From Dactylonectria macrodidyma (Eukaryota; Ascomycota; Sordariomycetes; Hypocreales; Nectriaceae): a stretch of 64,000 nt of DNA. Position numbers and translations under genes: made by a program. The stretch's first letter is position 1. Each line of letters starts with the position of its first letter. Of this stretch, positions 1 to 12,941 are shown one piece after another. The stretch covers positions 868,001-932,000 of the forward strand of contig JAGMUV010000007.1 in the NCBI GenBank assembly GCA_020744425.1, in the 5' to 3' direction. Under the pieces are notes generated by a model, which was not told the DNA's origin, made no database searches, and saw only the letters and a program-made list of their open reading frames with translations.

Positions 1-1828
1 AACTCTTCCCCCAACTCATTTCCTCTCCCTCCACTCCACCATTCACTCAGACGTTACACGCACCCTTTTGTTTATACCTCGTGTGCTATTGGATATCTTG
101 GCTTTTTTTTTTTTGGCTTGCCTCGTTGCTACGCCGCCTCTTGTCTTGCTCGCTTGCCCTGGTTGCCTTGCCGCTAGTGTGGAGCCAACACCTACCCCCC
201 TTGTCGAATCCAGCCTTCATGGATCTCATCATCTCACACGGAGCTTGCTGTGTCACCCGGAAATGCCCTTGGTGTCTCTGTAAGTTTCGAGCCCTGCCGT
301 AACCGAACCCAATCTGACCCCCTGCCCTGCCCTACTGCTGCAAGTAATGTCATGATTCCCGTTGCATCCATCGTTCGCCTACCGGAGATCACCCAGTGCC
401 CCTCTCGCAACCCAGGCTAGATTCCCCGGCCCTGGTCCGGCCCCATCCCGCTGCCGCCGAGCCTCGATGACACCAATCCGCCAACGCAAGCCTGCAAGCC
501 AACAAGCCTGCGAGCTACGGAGCATTGCTAGCCTCTTGAGCCCCGGATGATGCCCTGTGACCCCAACGTCTCAAGCTCGTACTGTAGTTGGGTCCCAGTG
601 GTTAGCGGCTTACAATCCCGCGAATGCAAGGGTACGGTCTAAAAGCAACGCCGGATGAGGTGACGCCCAGCAACGACTCGTCGGATGAGGCAGCAACTAG
701 AAAACGGAGGGGGCAATGGCAAGACATCAGCCAGTTCGATTTGTCCGATGAGCGGGTTGTTAGCTTGAGGCCCTCAACTGTGGCTGTTGGATCCCGCGTC
801 CACTCTATCATCGCTCTTGTCATCGCATTGACCGTCCTTGACAAATTCAATCTCATTTTCGACATGATAACAACACCAGTCTACATTGGATGAGAAGTGA
901 CGCAAGCTAATTGGAAAGCCCAAAACATCGTTGGAGTATGCGTCCAGCCAAAAGGGTTGCCGGTCCGTTCAGTTTTGACTGCCTATGGGTTCCGTCAACG
1001 AGGTTGTGCCCATTGGAACGCATGGTTACTACAATCTAACCCATGCTCGTATCTGTTTCTGTTTTCTGACGCAGGAAAACATTCGGTGAGCAAGGGAGCA
1101 CGCTTGATGGCCCGCAAGCATGTCCCTTTTGAACCCCTTAAGCCGTTGGGGAGGAACTGTAACCACAACACGACGCCCAGACGCAGCTGCTTGTCGATCC
1201 CACGACACCTCGTCCAATCAATGTCGCAAACGCCCAGGCGGGACTCGATGCGAATACGTACCTCCCCAATGCACGGGGATCCAGAGAGGCGTGCGCTGTG
1301 CTGACTCAAATCCTAACCGGCAGAGCTGAAATGAGGACGAGGAAGTGGGGATGGCACGGGAGATAGCGAGATCAGAAAAATGGCATGAATGAAAGGTAAG
1401 TGTTTGGCAAATGTGATTTGAGAGCACGAGGTTGACGCATTGCTGCAGGGTGCTCTTTCGGGTGCGTGGGTGCCCTTGGTGGCTTGCTGATAGCATCCCG
1501 TCGCAGGCCATTCCCAGCTAGTTTAGCCCAGATACCAGAGACACTCTTGACGTCCGTCTATTTACGACGATGCCGGGATTGTGCTTGAAAGGTGTTGGCT
1601 TGAATACCTTGAGTACATGTCCGTGACATCTCCTCAACCCCCATCCTCAGTCTGACGCTGACCATTGTCTAGCTTCTATAGCAGATTTAGCAGATTTAGC
1701 AGATTTTTCCAGGACAATTCTGGATTCTAGACTCTCGCTGTGTACCGTATGCATCCGTCTAATTAATTACCAGTCCCTCGCTGTTTGATATGCCCTAGAC
1801 GTGGCCCGGACACGAACGTCGACATGCT
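1..1828. other. No supported gene (left-end interval)
   Basis: The left 1.8 kb has only short overlapping frames on both strands, with no recognisable protein family and no coherent exon chain. The first 300 bases are C/T-rich with T runs, like a fungal leader or promoter, so the interval could hold the end or leader of a gene lying to the left. A 9-nt unit (AGCAGATTT) is repeated three times near 1680-1706. Confidence 0.5.
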
Positions 1829-2594
1829 TCATTCCATCTTTGCGCCCACTTGAACTTCCAGTGTCACCTACATCACCAGTTAGCAAAGAGCGATTATTGA
1901 GCTTTGTGGTGCACGCAGAAGGGCGGAGAGACACACCGGCCCGTCATTGACAAGAGCGACCTCCATCATAGCCTGGAACTTTCCATCCTTGACTTTCTCT
2001 TCTTGGTACTCGCTGCGGATCTTCTGGACAAAGTACTGGTACAACCGGCTGGCCTCTTCTGGGTTGGCAGCACCGTGAAAGTCAGGCTTCGGTCCCTTTT
2101 TTGTCTTGGCCAAAAGGGTGAATTGCGAGACTAGAAGACACGGTCAGTCTTAATGAGTCTCTCTTGGGCCATTCCGAGAGTCATTGCGAGGAGGAATTGG
2201 GCCGTACCACAAAGAACACCCCCCTCAATATCGGTGACACTCTTCTTCCACTGTTGCAGGCTCGTCAGCTCGATGGCTCCGGGTGTCGAGGTACCACAAG
2301 ACTTACCCGGCCGCCCGTCTCGTCATCCCACATCTTCATTTTGAGTACCTTGGCCGCCAGCGAATCGGCCTCCTTCTCCGTGTCCCCGGGGGCAACAGCC
2401 GCAAAGACGAGGACACCCTTACCGATGGAAGAGATGACCTCCTTATCCACCGTTACGGACGCCGACAGCACACGTTGCAGGATGGCTAGCCATTCAGTCA
2501 GCAAGCTACTTCCCGTTCGGCTACGCGATTGGCAAACAGAGCACGCCCAGCGTCTCATGCGCAGTTAGTGATAGATCATAGACATGCCCTTCAT
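1829..2594 (-). CDS. DTD1: D-aminoacyl-tRNA deacylase (DTD1 family), five exons
   Basis: Hydrolyses the ester bond of D-amino acids mischarged on tRNA, in the cytoplasm; known of the family. Exons read on the minus strand: 2594-2588, 2485-2307, 2250-2208, 2130-1937, 1867-1829, giving 153 aa, the usual DTD length. Family hallmarks seen are the MKAILQRV start, KMKMWDDE, the [12 protein letters not shown] stretch (SQxxL catalytic-loop region) and VNDGPVT near the end (the Gly-Pro motif that rejects L-substrates). Exon 1 codes only ATG-AAG-G; joining it to the conserved AILQRV needs a GC donor (2587-2586). A GT alternative exists (exon 1 to 2584, acceptor further upstream in the same intron) but inserts eight extra residues into the conserved start. 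The last exon is short and its C-terminal tail (EVQVGAKME) is unusual. The gene diverges from the CCR4-NOT gene. Confidence 0.88.
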
Positions 2595-3577
2595 GGTGAG
2601 TGGTCTGAATAGAATAAACGCATGCGCTTAAGCAGTGACGAACGCAGACAGGAAGAAGCTCTCGGGCCGGGTGGAGTCTGAGCCGTGTCTCTCTTTTGAG
2701 CAAGAAAAAAAAAGCAACGAATAAGATGTGATGGGGAAAAAAAGAAGACGATGGAAACAGGTTGGTGACTGAATCAGTGCAAAACAATGGGTTGCGAGGC
2801 AGTTTTTGCTGAGCTTGTTATAGAATCTAGTGAAAGGCAAGCCAACTCTGTAGTAGTTGATAGTAAGACTCACACCGGGCGCTGTTCTGTTTGGGTCAAC
2901 GACGGGGCCTTTTCGCTAGGGGCCATTTTTGGTATCCGTGTCATGTGTCATGTGAGCCTCCAGTGGACGGACATCGAATACCTGAGCGGCTAGCAGGACT
3001 CCACGCCCATCAAGGTACCTTGCAATAACGATGACAGAGATGATGCTGCACCCAGCCGCCAATAGATATTGCAAACCGCTCAAATTGAAACACAATGCAT
3101 TCTTTAATAAACTGCCAACCGTCAGCTGGCTTTTTCCCGCCTTCATTTTCGAGTCGAGACTCTATTTCACGGCTCTAGGTCCGAAGCGACTAACCGATAT
3201 CATCCCAATGTGACTTGTTGCCTGATAACCAATCGCCGCCCGAAGCTGTTGGCTTCACTGCTCTGTTTCCCACGTTCATCATCACCAACCGATTCGTCAC
3301 AGCGTGCTCTAGCAACGCAACCACGCCGCCACAACCCCCGAATTGAACGTCTCACGACGGTGACGACTTCTCTCCGCGCTGCGCAACATCTTGCCAGCCA
3401 ACTGCACCGCACCTGCGACGTGCAGAACCCCGCGGTACCCTCTCCATCCTCTGCCAGATCCCCTCTAGCCCGGACGAAGCCAGCCAACAGAACAAAGAAA
3501 CCTCATCTCCGACACCGAGGAGGACTCCCTGCGACTCATCCCCATTCGATGCCGCGAGGTTCCATCACATCTTCACA
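2595..3577. promoter_or_regulatory. Shared divergent upstream region of DTD1 and NOT3/5
   Basis: About 1 kb separates the two divergent start codons. It contains A/T-rich runs near 2700-2760 and C-rich leader-like sequence from about 3380 to the ATG at 3578. No coding frame in it is convincing. A bidirectional promoter is inferred only from gene orientation. Confidence 0.5.
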
Positions 3578-5646
3578 ATGGCAGCACGGAAGTTACAACA
3601 AGAAGTCGACAAGTGCTTCAAGAAGGTGGCCGAGGGCGTAGCCGAATTCGAGGCCATCTACGAGAAGATTGAGCAGTCGAATAACCCTGCACAGAAGGAG
3701 AAGCTTGAGGATAACTTGAAGCGCGAAATCAAGAAGCTGCAGCGATTGCGAGATCAGATCAAGACATGGGCCGCCAGCAACGACATCAAGGACAAGGCTC
3801 CGTTGTTGGAGCATCGGAAGCTAATCGAGACGGTTCGTCCTCCTCAAGCCGACCGGCACACGCTGGTGGCGTATTAGCCGTGTGTCTGTCCAAGCTGACA
3901 CTTCTTTTTTAGCAAATGGAAAAGTTCAAAGCTGTCGAGAAGGCTATGAAGACGAAAGCGTACTCCAAAGAAGGTCTATCGGCTGCAGCGAAACTAGATC
4001 CGAAAGAGCAAGCCAAGGTCGAAGCCGGCGAATTCCTAAGTAGCATGGTCGACGAGCTGGAGCAGCAGATCGAGGCGCTTGAAGCTGAGGGCGAGTCGAT
4101 ACAAGCAACGATGAAGAAGGGCAAGAACAACACGGCCAAGGCCGAGCGCATTGCCGAGATCGAGCGCGTCATCGAGCGACACAAGTGGCACCAAGGAAAG
4201 TTGGAGCTGATTCGACGGTCCCTCGAGAACGGCGGTGTCGACACAGATCAAGTCAACGACTTGGAGGAGAGCATCCGATACTACGTGTCTGACGGCATGA
4301 ACGAGGACTTCATGGAGGACGATGAAATGTATAACGAGCTGGACTTGGAAGACGAGGAGGGTACCTACGGCATGGGCTTGGACAACGAGAAGAACTCCTC
4401 CTTGGACGCACAATCCATACAGGACGATCTAATTGCCGAGCCCGACGTGCCCAAACCGCCGCGAAAACAAAAGGACGAGTCTGTGACACGGCGAACATCA
4501 TCCCAGGTCAAGTCGCCTCTGCCCGCCCTCGCTACACTTCACGCTCCCCTGCCGACCATCAGCAACGGAAACACCGGTGGCCCTGCCATGAAACCTGCAG
4601 CGGTGCCGACACGACCCGCAGGAGAGGGCCTCAAGTACGCATCTGCAGCGGCTGCCGCCGCCGCAAGCGACAAGAACAACGTCGGAATCGCGCCTTTACC
4701 TCCACCTCCTGGTGGTTTCTCAAGCATACCATCTCTATCAACGCAATCCAGGACGAGCGCCGCCAGTTCCCCTGCCATGTCGCTGGTTCAGCCCGCACCG
4801 CAACAGGCCGAGTCGAGACAGCCTTTTGCTGCGGCAACCTCAGCAACCAACTCCCCAGAGCCGTCCATCATCAAGCCGGCCAAGCGATCCAAAGCTGCTG
4901 GCAAGCAACCGGTGGTGCCTGAAGCTTCGGAGCCTTCTAGGGGTAGGAGTTGTATGACTAGCATCGCACATAGTCCAGCCAAGCTAACAAATGGTGCAGC
5001 ACAACAACAAACTAATGGCAATGGGGTTTCCAACGGTAACGGTATCAAGCGTATCGTAGAAGAACCCGAGGATGAGTCAATCTACCACCTACCATCGTCG
5101 TTGCATGACCTCGTCGAGACGTACGAGACATCAAGGAAGCGACCTCAACCTCCGTCAGCGCCTTCAACGCTGCGAATGATGGCCGTCAGTCAAACCAGCT
5201 GCCCCGACGCGTTAGATGCGGAAGTCCCTCGAACATACCGACCCGACGCGCCTGTGCCTCCCACTGGTTCAGGCTTCCCGCGAGACCCGCTGCCCATCTT
5301 CGACGACCCGCGACTCTACTCGCGCATCGATCCGGATACTCTGTTCTACGTCTTCTACTACAAGCAGGGGACAGTGCAACAGTATCTGGCAGCCAAAGCT
5401 CTCAAGGATCAGAGTTGGCGGTTCCACAAGCAATACCAGACATGGTTCCAGCGACACGAAGAGCCGAAGAACATCACCGAAGACTTTGAGCAAGGCACAT
5501 ATCGCTTCTTCGATTACGAGTCCACCTGGTAAGCGGCCACAGGCTTTGGATGCAATCAAAACAGCATTCGCTAACCCGCTCTTAGGATGAATCGACGAAA
5601 AGCCGACTTCAAGTTCGCTTACAAGTTCCTCGAGGATGATGTCTAA
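3578..5646 (+). CDS. NOT3: CCR4-NOT complex subunit Not3/Not5
   Basis: Scaffold/regulatory subunit of the CCR4-NOT deadenylase, acting in mRNA decay and transcription. Exons 3578-3832, 3913-5528 and 5586-5646 give 643 aa. Residues 1 to about 230 are the coiled-coil Not3 N-terminal domain ([20 protein letters not shown]; repeated [19 protein letters not shown] heptads). The middle is a low-complexity Ser/Pro/Ala/Gln linker. The last 120 residues are the NOT box, including the [28 protein letters not shown] region and the conserved closing [10 protein letters not shown] helix. The final exon carries only the last 20 residues, and the Trp codon before it is split by the intron. A 57-nt stop-free segment at 4943-4999 looks like an optional intron. 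Whether it is the Not3 or the Not5 orthologue is not decided here, since most filamentous fungi have one such gene. Confidence 0.93.
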
Positions 5647-8559
5647 TCAGCGACCGGGGACCGGCCGAAGAGCCTCCCCTAGCTCTGGAGTTTTTCTGGA
5701 GGGGGGTGACAATGGGATGGGCTCTCTGTACTTTTGGTTTTAGCCCCTCGGGTTTAATGGGGGGCAGGAAATGGATGGTAGCCTCATTTTTCTTGTCTCA
5801 CTCGGCACTTATGGCGGACACGCCACGGCGATGGCTACGGCTAAGGCTATGTTGGGAGTTACCTCTAGTGTTGAGAGATGAATTTTGGGAAATTTCGGCT
5901 GCTGGGCGATGAAGCCCTGGGAAACACCTAGATGGTTTTGCGGCGGTCTCGTGCCTTTGTGAAATTTTCTATACTTGGCGGCTCCGTGAAGGTGTCCTAG
6001 TGAGGTATTGATTGAAAGTGCATTCTTAGGTGTCGGCTGCTTGGTTGCCTTGCGCTGTCACTGGTGGCATGCAATGCTCGCCCTACAAATGATTTGCTTG
6101 GCCCAGGATGACTCTTAGCTGGCACCCCGCGTTGTTCCTACAGCCCTACATACAGATCCGCCACCAACACGTAAGGCCAATTGCACATGTGAGTGGCTCC
6201 TGGGTGAGGCGGTCCGTTTTGAGGTTTGTGTGTCAGACGTGGCAAGCCCTCCGGTGTCCGTTTCAGTGAAGCGGTATCGAGAGGAGAAGGTGCTTTGCTT
6301 CAACGCAACGAACGGAAATGCATTGCTGCCCAAGGAAAGAGGAAACAATTCCAAACAGAGGTTTATATGAATAGTGCGTTCCCTCTTATTGGGAAGCAGG
6401 AGATACTGACATACAAAGACGATCGATATACAACTCGAAGATCTAAGTTCGGGGTTCTCCCAGCTACCCTGCATCTATAACTACAAAACGACAACCCAGC
6501 CCGGGATTTGCAGACACGCGGGGCTGGCGACGACACAAGTTGACGGAAAAAACAAGATCGACCAGTTTTGGGCACGCCACGGCAAGAGCGGGAAACAAGT
6601 GCGAGCTGAAAGAAAGAGACGATCACCTGGGTTGAAAAAGAGCACCATCAAATGCCCACTGGACTGACGGTGGACGCGGCGAATGCAGGCAGAGCTTCTG
6701 GCTTGTGACTTGGAAGAGCATGATTTGATGCCCCTGGGTGCCGGGGGGTAGGACGACAGCTGAACTCCCCTCAAAGATGATTGGCAGGATTGCGCGAAAA
6801 ATCACGTAAAGACGACGAAGCTCGGACTCGACTGGACAAGTGCAACCAGGCCATTCTCCCGTTCTATCTTCTAGCCTCTTTTCATGTTATCTCAAGACGA
6901 GGGCCTAGAAGCGACGGGGGAGGGGGGGATATGGAAATGCAGGGCTGGTTAGGAAGTTGGCGTGTGAGCTGTGGCATCGGGATGGCGTTTAGTGTTGACG
7001 CCAATGATCCAGGTTATGCCAGCTGGAGGGCTTGAAATGGTCGCGTGCATATCTCTGACAGTTGCCCTTCCTTCCTTCGGCAATAGGTGGTGATGCCCAA
7101 AGAAGGTCAGAGAGCGCGTCAGGCGCCGATACGAAGAGCGTCTTTGTTTGTCGTTTCAGCATGTCAATGGCCTTGAGTTAATTGCTACTACCGGGCTGGC
7201 TCCTGCATACTGGCATCCGGGGTGGTCTCTCGATGGCTGCGTTCTCTAATTACTTTGCCGTTTTGTGGCGTTCTGCGCGGGTCCCTACACTAATTCCCAA
7301 TACTCCCTTGTCGGCCCGAGTTCTCCAAAGCCGTCAGTGCTCTCTACAGAGTTTCGGCTTCCGATTCCCTTGCTCCTCCAAGTACAGCAACCCGTGTTTG
7401 CTAAGTTAAGTTCCACGTTATCACGCGCGTCTTCTTCTAGGAAGGAAAGGGCATGCGAGCTCTTTGCGACGGACGGTAGGAGGAAGGGGGGAACGGACGG
7501 GAAAGCGGCAAGAAGGGCGGCACACGAAACACAGTTTCGAAGCAGGCAAGGCGATATCCTTGGGCAGAACAGGGGAAGGATATCGCTCAAAACCGAAGGC
7601 CTGGGCTGATTAGCCCGGGTGTGCTTTGCTGTGCCACCGAAGACATGATGACGGGCATCTCATTCATCACCCATCAGCCATCAGCAGCAACCAAGACGAA
7701 AGGGCAGGGTGAAAAGACCAATAACACGAAGAGGAGGCCGATGGGTGGGCCTGATGAGGGTTGCAGAACGGACCATGTCGGATCAGGAAGGCTTCCAGAA
7801 GACCTCGAAGCGCCCGCAAAGGCCCCTGCATGGAAACAGAAAACAGGGGCCCATCGAGTGACATCCAATCCGTCGTCCGCATCCATCATCTATCCATGTC
7901 CACATACCCACGGGCCACAGAATCGAATGGATCCCTTCGCATCTCGATGTTACCCTATCCCTTCCATCGTTCATCGCTGACAGCCCCCGCGCGACTCCAC
8001 CTCCCGGCACGCCTTCTTCTTCGCGAATCCATGACCAGGGGGGAGGGGGGAAAGCTAGCAAAGAAGCGGCGGGGGGTTTAGTTGGCAGGCCGGGACAGCA
8101 TTTGGCGTCGGGTCCGGTCCGCTGGCTGGCCCTTGGGTGAACCCTATCAAAATTACAGTACTGTTGCGACTGGACGACAGGCCGGGCATCTGCGACTGTT
8201 TGATGATTTCCTGCTCAAGTCTTTATTTTGGGGGCAATCAGTTTGACCACGACGGAAACAACCGAGCAACACGGAACGGCCGTTCGGACACATGCCATTC
8301 TAGGACTCTGCTTCGTGACCTGGAGCCTCATACGGCAGTCTGATGCGTCCTAGAAGGCGGCGGCGCAAGCGATCCTGGCCCGCCTCACTTCTGGCATGAA
8401 CGAAGCCGTTGCCTCCTTTTTGCGAAACCCTTCTCTTTCGCTCTCTGTCTCTCATCCCCCTCCCCCAGTTCGAGCTCCGAACGGTGGTAGTCTGGCGCCA
8501 TCGACACTTTTATTTTTGGGTGTCGCCCGGCGTCCATTCCGGCTGGCCAGGCAGCCAAG

Positions 8560-8596
8560 GTTGCGGGTTGCAGGTTGCAGGTTGCAGGTGGCAGGG
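8560..8596. repeat. 7-bp tandem repeat (GGTTGCA-like, about five copies)
   Basis: Successive units GGTTGCG, GGTTGCA, GGTTGCA, GGTTGCA and GGTGGCA lie head to tail. It is a small microsatellite-scale array inside the coding desert, with no evident function. Confidence 0.85.
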
Positions 8597-11500
8597 CTCC
8601 CAAACAGCCAGGCTTTCCGGCGGGCTCTCTCTGTCCTTGGTGTGCATTGACACTTCCTTCTCAGCTTTGCGCGCAATAAACCCCTCCCCTCCCTCATTCA
8701 ATTCAAAAAATGCCTTAAATCCCAAGGCGAGGCAAACGCGCCGGTAAACGCATCTGGCAGCGCATCGCCAAGGCTCCTCCACAGCTAGTCCACACCCTCG
8801 AGCGACATACCGGCAACCGTGTAACTTGCGTGCCCAGATCGGCCACCGAGTGTGGGGTGTGGCAGAGGTTGGTGGGACAGGGCCAGGCGGGTGATGATGG
8901 GGCTGGCGGGGCATCTTTTCCCTCTCCTTGTGAATGAGTCTTGGGTCTTGTTTATGCCATGGTCAATGGCCACGGGTGCATTGAACATTGGCCGTGTTAC
9001 TCTCGGTCTGTGCTTGCGGGTTGTTGGTTGGCGCAGTTTGTTGAAAGAGAGCTGCGAGGGACACACCTGGACGACCAATATCATGATGCAGCGCAACCCC
9101 CTTGTCGACACCATGGAGTGCATCCACGTACCTGCTGGGAGCCAGCGTAATTGGCCCGCGGGTTCTCTCATCGACGAACCAGGGCCCTTGCTTGTGTATT
9201 GTGCCCCTTGGTTCTGGGAGCTAGGCAGCAGAAACAATCCACACTGATGGATTGAATCCATGACCATGACCTGCGTGCGCCGGCAAGTGGATTGGATCTT
9301 CAGACGGTAGTCTGGGCGAAGCATTTGGAAAGTGGCTGCCGCTACCGACGGGTAGCAGTGATGATGGCACCGGGTCCTCCTGGTGGGTTGCGGTGTGTGG
9401 GAGGCGCTCATCCTTCCAGCGTCTGTTGGCCATTCATATGTCATGATGTTAACGACGACGACAGTCATTACACACACAGATGCATCACACATGACCAATG
9501 CCATTCCAGTACGTGCCTGTGTGCTGCATAACACCAGTGCACAAACCTCCCGTCCTGCAGCCGATTAGGCTGACGTATTTCCCAGCACGCAGGTTCAGCA
9601 GAGCCTCGGAGGCGTAACCGATAACAGTCATCCATCGTAATACAGGTTTTCAATCCAAGGCCAGCTGTGGCGCTTTTTTCACATACCGTCCATGTTATCT
9701 ACGTACGCTATTACCTACCAAGCTTACACAATACTTAAGATACTGCCACGTCAGAGTCTATCTCAGTCAGTCCCATCTTTGTCCTCCTCAATGGCTCCCG
9801 TCTTGTCTTGTCGTGTCTCTGATGACTGAGCGCACGGAGTACCCGCCCGATCACTGACACACTGGCCACATACATCTACGGCCATCATTAATGATCATCT
9901 GTGGCCCATTTTCAGCCCGGCTCGTCTGCGTAGTATGATGACCCGTATAGCCACCCAAAAACGTTTGATCCCAGTGCGTCAGCCGGGGGGGTCCTGGGCG
10001 GGATCCATGCTAAGGACTCGGAGTGGAATTTGGCGCCCTTTCGTTGATTCCTCCCGCGACCGATGGCCAATTCTGCTCGCCAGCTGTCTCCGGGAGAGGG
10101 AAAAAGGATGAGAAGCAAACTCGCAGGGTCTTGCTATGTACTGCTACGAAGGTGGTAAGTAGGCAAGCTACCTGCTCAGTAGGGCCGAAGAATATGGAAC
10201 CGACGCAAAGTTACTACGCATTTTACTAGAAAAGTAAACCAAAAGCGGTTTGATCTTTTGTTTCGACTCTTTTGATAGAGATGAACTCGGAGTAACTCTT
10301 ACACCAATCTTACTAGTAAAGTGACTTAGGCGTCCATGATACCAAGCTATAGTTGTGTGTTCTTCGCGCATTGTTCCATGTTTTTTCGGCCCTACTACTG
10401 CATGTTCTTCAGGTAGTACTACACCGTAGGTACCATCACTGTCCCGTTTCTCGGTCTGTTGCTGTGGCCTTCCCTGCATCCATAGGCTGTATGTAGTACT
10501 ACGCACTGATTTGACCCCATGTACCATGATCCATGACCCTTGCGTCGGGTCGCTTCCTGCGGGCCGCCGCTATCTTCTTCAGTGTATTCTAGCGTCACCA
10601 CGAGTGTGCTCTGGTCCAGTCAGGTCTACTGCTGCAAGTGTGCTCTGCTTTTGCAATTAGCAAGTGCTTTCTGACGCGACTTGCGCCTCCTAACTCTCCG
10701 GCGTCTGGCGCAACTCTGGCGCAACTTCCTTCCTTGGCGACACTCCTTCGCGTCAAAACGAGTTGGCAACGTGCCCCGGCTCGTTTGCTCTCCCCGGTCA
10801 AGCCTCCCTTCCCCCAAGGGCCCAAGCCTCTCCTCCTCCATCTTTTTCTCCAAGCTCCATCGGTCCACTATTCAATCTCGCCCGCAAACAATGACGATGG
10901 AACCCCATTCTCTTTGATGGATGGATGGATGGATGGATTGGACCCATCGTTTGGCGCTTTTGCTCATGGGGTCACCGACGGCCCAAAGCTCTACAGCTCT
11001 CAAGCTCTAGAGAGCTTTGTTTCTCCCCCCAGCCCCGTCTAGACTCGAGCATGCCGCCCATTCCTTTAGCAAAAATGGGTGGCGTCCTGGGTTTCTTCAG
11101 CAATCCATTATACCTCTAGCGTTGTCCCTTGTAGCAAAGGGGTCAATGGGGTCCCCTCACATCACAGGGCAGCGCATCGCCATCGTCTGCCACGCCCGCC
11201 TCCACTGCCGTTTGCCATGCTTTCGTTTCTACCCGTGTGGTCGTTGATCATTGATCGCTAGCAGTGCCCCGCGCCCTACCCAACTCGTTTAAATCGTCAG
11301 CCCCGAATTGAGGCGATGAGGGTGTCGCTTTTTCCATCGCCCGTTTAACACATGCCCGAACACATGCCCGGTTCGCTCGTTGTCTTTTGTCGCTTTTCTT
11401 TTTAGCCACCCACCTGAGAGTTACTTACCTGACCTAGGTAGCCACCCAGTTGAGTTGAGCGTTTCTTAGTGTATCATCAACGCAACGCACGCACTCATTG

Positions 11501-12635
11501 CTCCTTTCGTCCCGGGCAATATCTCCGGTGGGATGCACAGCTGCACAGACGAGATATGATGCGCCAGTCACACCAGGTAGTATTCTGATGCTATCCTCCA
11601 AGTTGCATCGCATCGCATCCCCCCACACCAATCATGAATTAGTTGGTACATGCCACCATCACAGGCCACCACCACCTGTACAAACTTTCAGGCCTAAGTT
11701 AGGTCTTCAAACGAGGCATCCTTAGGCCCAAAGTCCCCAAGACGTGGGTCCCCTTTTGATTATTATGCAAGTGCGACTGCGTGCAGCGTCGTCCCTGAGA
11801 AGCCCTCGAATCCTCGATACACCACATGCTCGTCCTTTTCCCATTCAGGACACCGGCCAAGTGGCTGTTCATTGAGAACTCGGTTTCCATCTTGGATTAA
11901 TGGAGGATGCTGCTCCATGCTGCTCCATGTCGCTCTCTGTGTGGACACCATTTTCTTTTCCTACCATCGCCATCATCATCATCATCACTGGCCTGTCTCA
12001 TCGCTTGAGCCAGCTTGGGCCAGCCTGGGCCATTCACGATGCTCCAATTCAAGCATCAACTCGCGCATCACGAGCCAGGTGCTCCAAGATGCTTCGCCCC
12101 CGGCCCTTGTTCGTTTCCCTGTCTAGTCCCCTTTTCGGTTTGCTGGTCTTCTTGTTCCTCCTCCGCTTCATCCTCTTTCTCCTCCTCCTCCTCGTCCCCA
12201 CTGTCGCATGCACACACCTAAACCAACCCCAACCCCATGGCTTGTGAGATCGACCCTTCGTCCAGTCCCAGCACGACGCCCAGAAGCACGAACCACCAAC
12301 TCCAGGGTTACGCCGCGTCAGACCCATGGATGATGGTCCTTGCAACCCTGGACATTCTAGAAGCCTGATGGCCGCCCCTTTGAAGCTTGGACTCGGCACC
12401 AAGACACAAATCATTTTGTATGTAGGTGGTTTCCAGTTTCAGGTCCATGTTGTCCTCGCCCTCGCCCTTACTGTGCCCTTGATATGCGTCGGCACGAGTC
12501 TACTATGTACACCTTTCCGCCTCACTTGCAATGTGCGATTTGGAGCCTCACCTTTCTTTGCTGGCTCCTACAGCCGCACCCCCCCTACTCTTTCCGCACC
12601 CCTCCATCTCTCTCCCCTCTCTCTACTCCTCAGCC

Positions 12636-12650
12636 ATATATATTATATGG
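12636..12650 (+). promoter_or_regulatory. TATA-like element upstream of the C2H2 gene
   Basis: An ATATATATTATATGG run sits in otherwise C/T-rich sequence about 300 bases before the first ATG of the zinc-finger gene. C/T-rich sequence follows to the start codon, as expected for a fungal core promoter and leader. The transcription start is not known. Confidence 0.35.
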
Positions 12651-12941
12651 TAAGGCAAGCTCCCTTTCTACCCGCAACCCTTCATGACACTGCACATCTC
12701 AAACCACCCATCATCTTTTGCTTCACCTTTCAAGAAGCATCTGCCCTTTCTTACCAGTCACGCCTTACAATTGCATCCCTTCCCTCCCTGTCCTTGTACG
12801 CACTCTGGTTGCCTTCTGTGCTTGCTCGCCTCGTCAAAACAGTCTCTCCTTCATCGAACTCGGCTAGAGCTGTGTTCTGTCTCTCCCTCTCTGTCGGCTC
12901 TAGCAACCAAGTCTTCAGCTCTTTCGTGTAAGAGTTGAATT

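Larger units (their letters stand above)
5647..12941. other. Coding desert of about 7.3 kb
   Basis: No frame on either strand shows a known domain or a plausible exon chain. The longest frame (8785-9534, minus, 249 codons) has low-complexity, shadow-like composition. The stretch mixes C/T-rich leader-like blocks (about 8430-8700, 10700-10900, 12550-12950), an A/T-richer block at 10100-10620, and short tandem repeats: a GGTTGCA-like 7-mer at 8560-8596 and ATGG at 10917-10936. It precedes the C2H2 regulator and may be its extended promoter or leader, or hold non-coding transcripts. That is inference. Confidence 0.55.

Noticed and set aside
8785..9534. 249-codon minus-strand open frame
   Set aside because: It has no domain, mixed low-complexity composition and no splice-linked partner. 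It also overlaps an opposite-strand frame in the coding desert, so it is most likely a chance frame.
12049..12414. 121-codon minus-strand frame in the C2H2 upstream region
   Set aside because: A basic, Arg/Lys-rich reading of a C/T-rich leader-like block. The composition explains the open frame.
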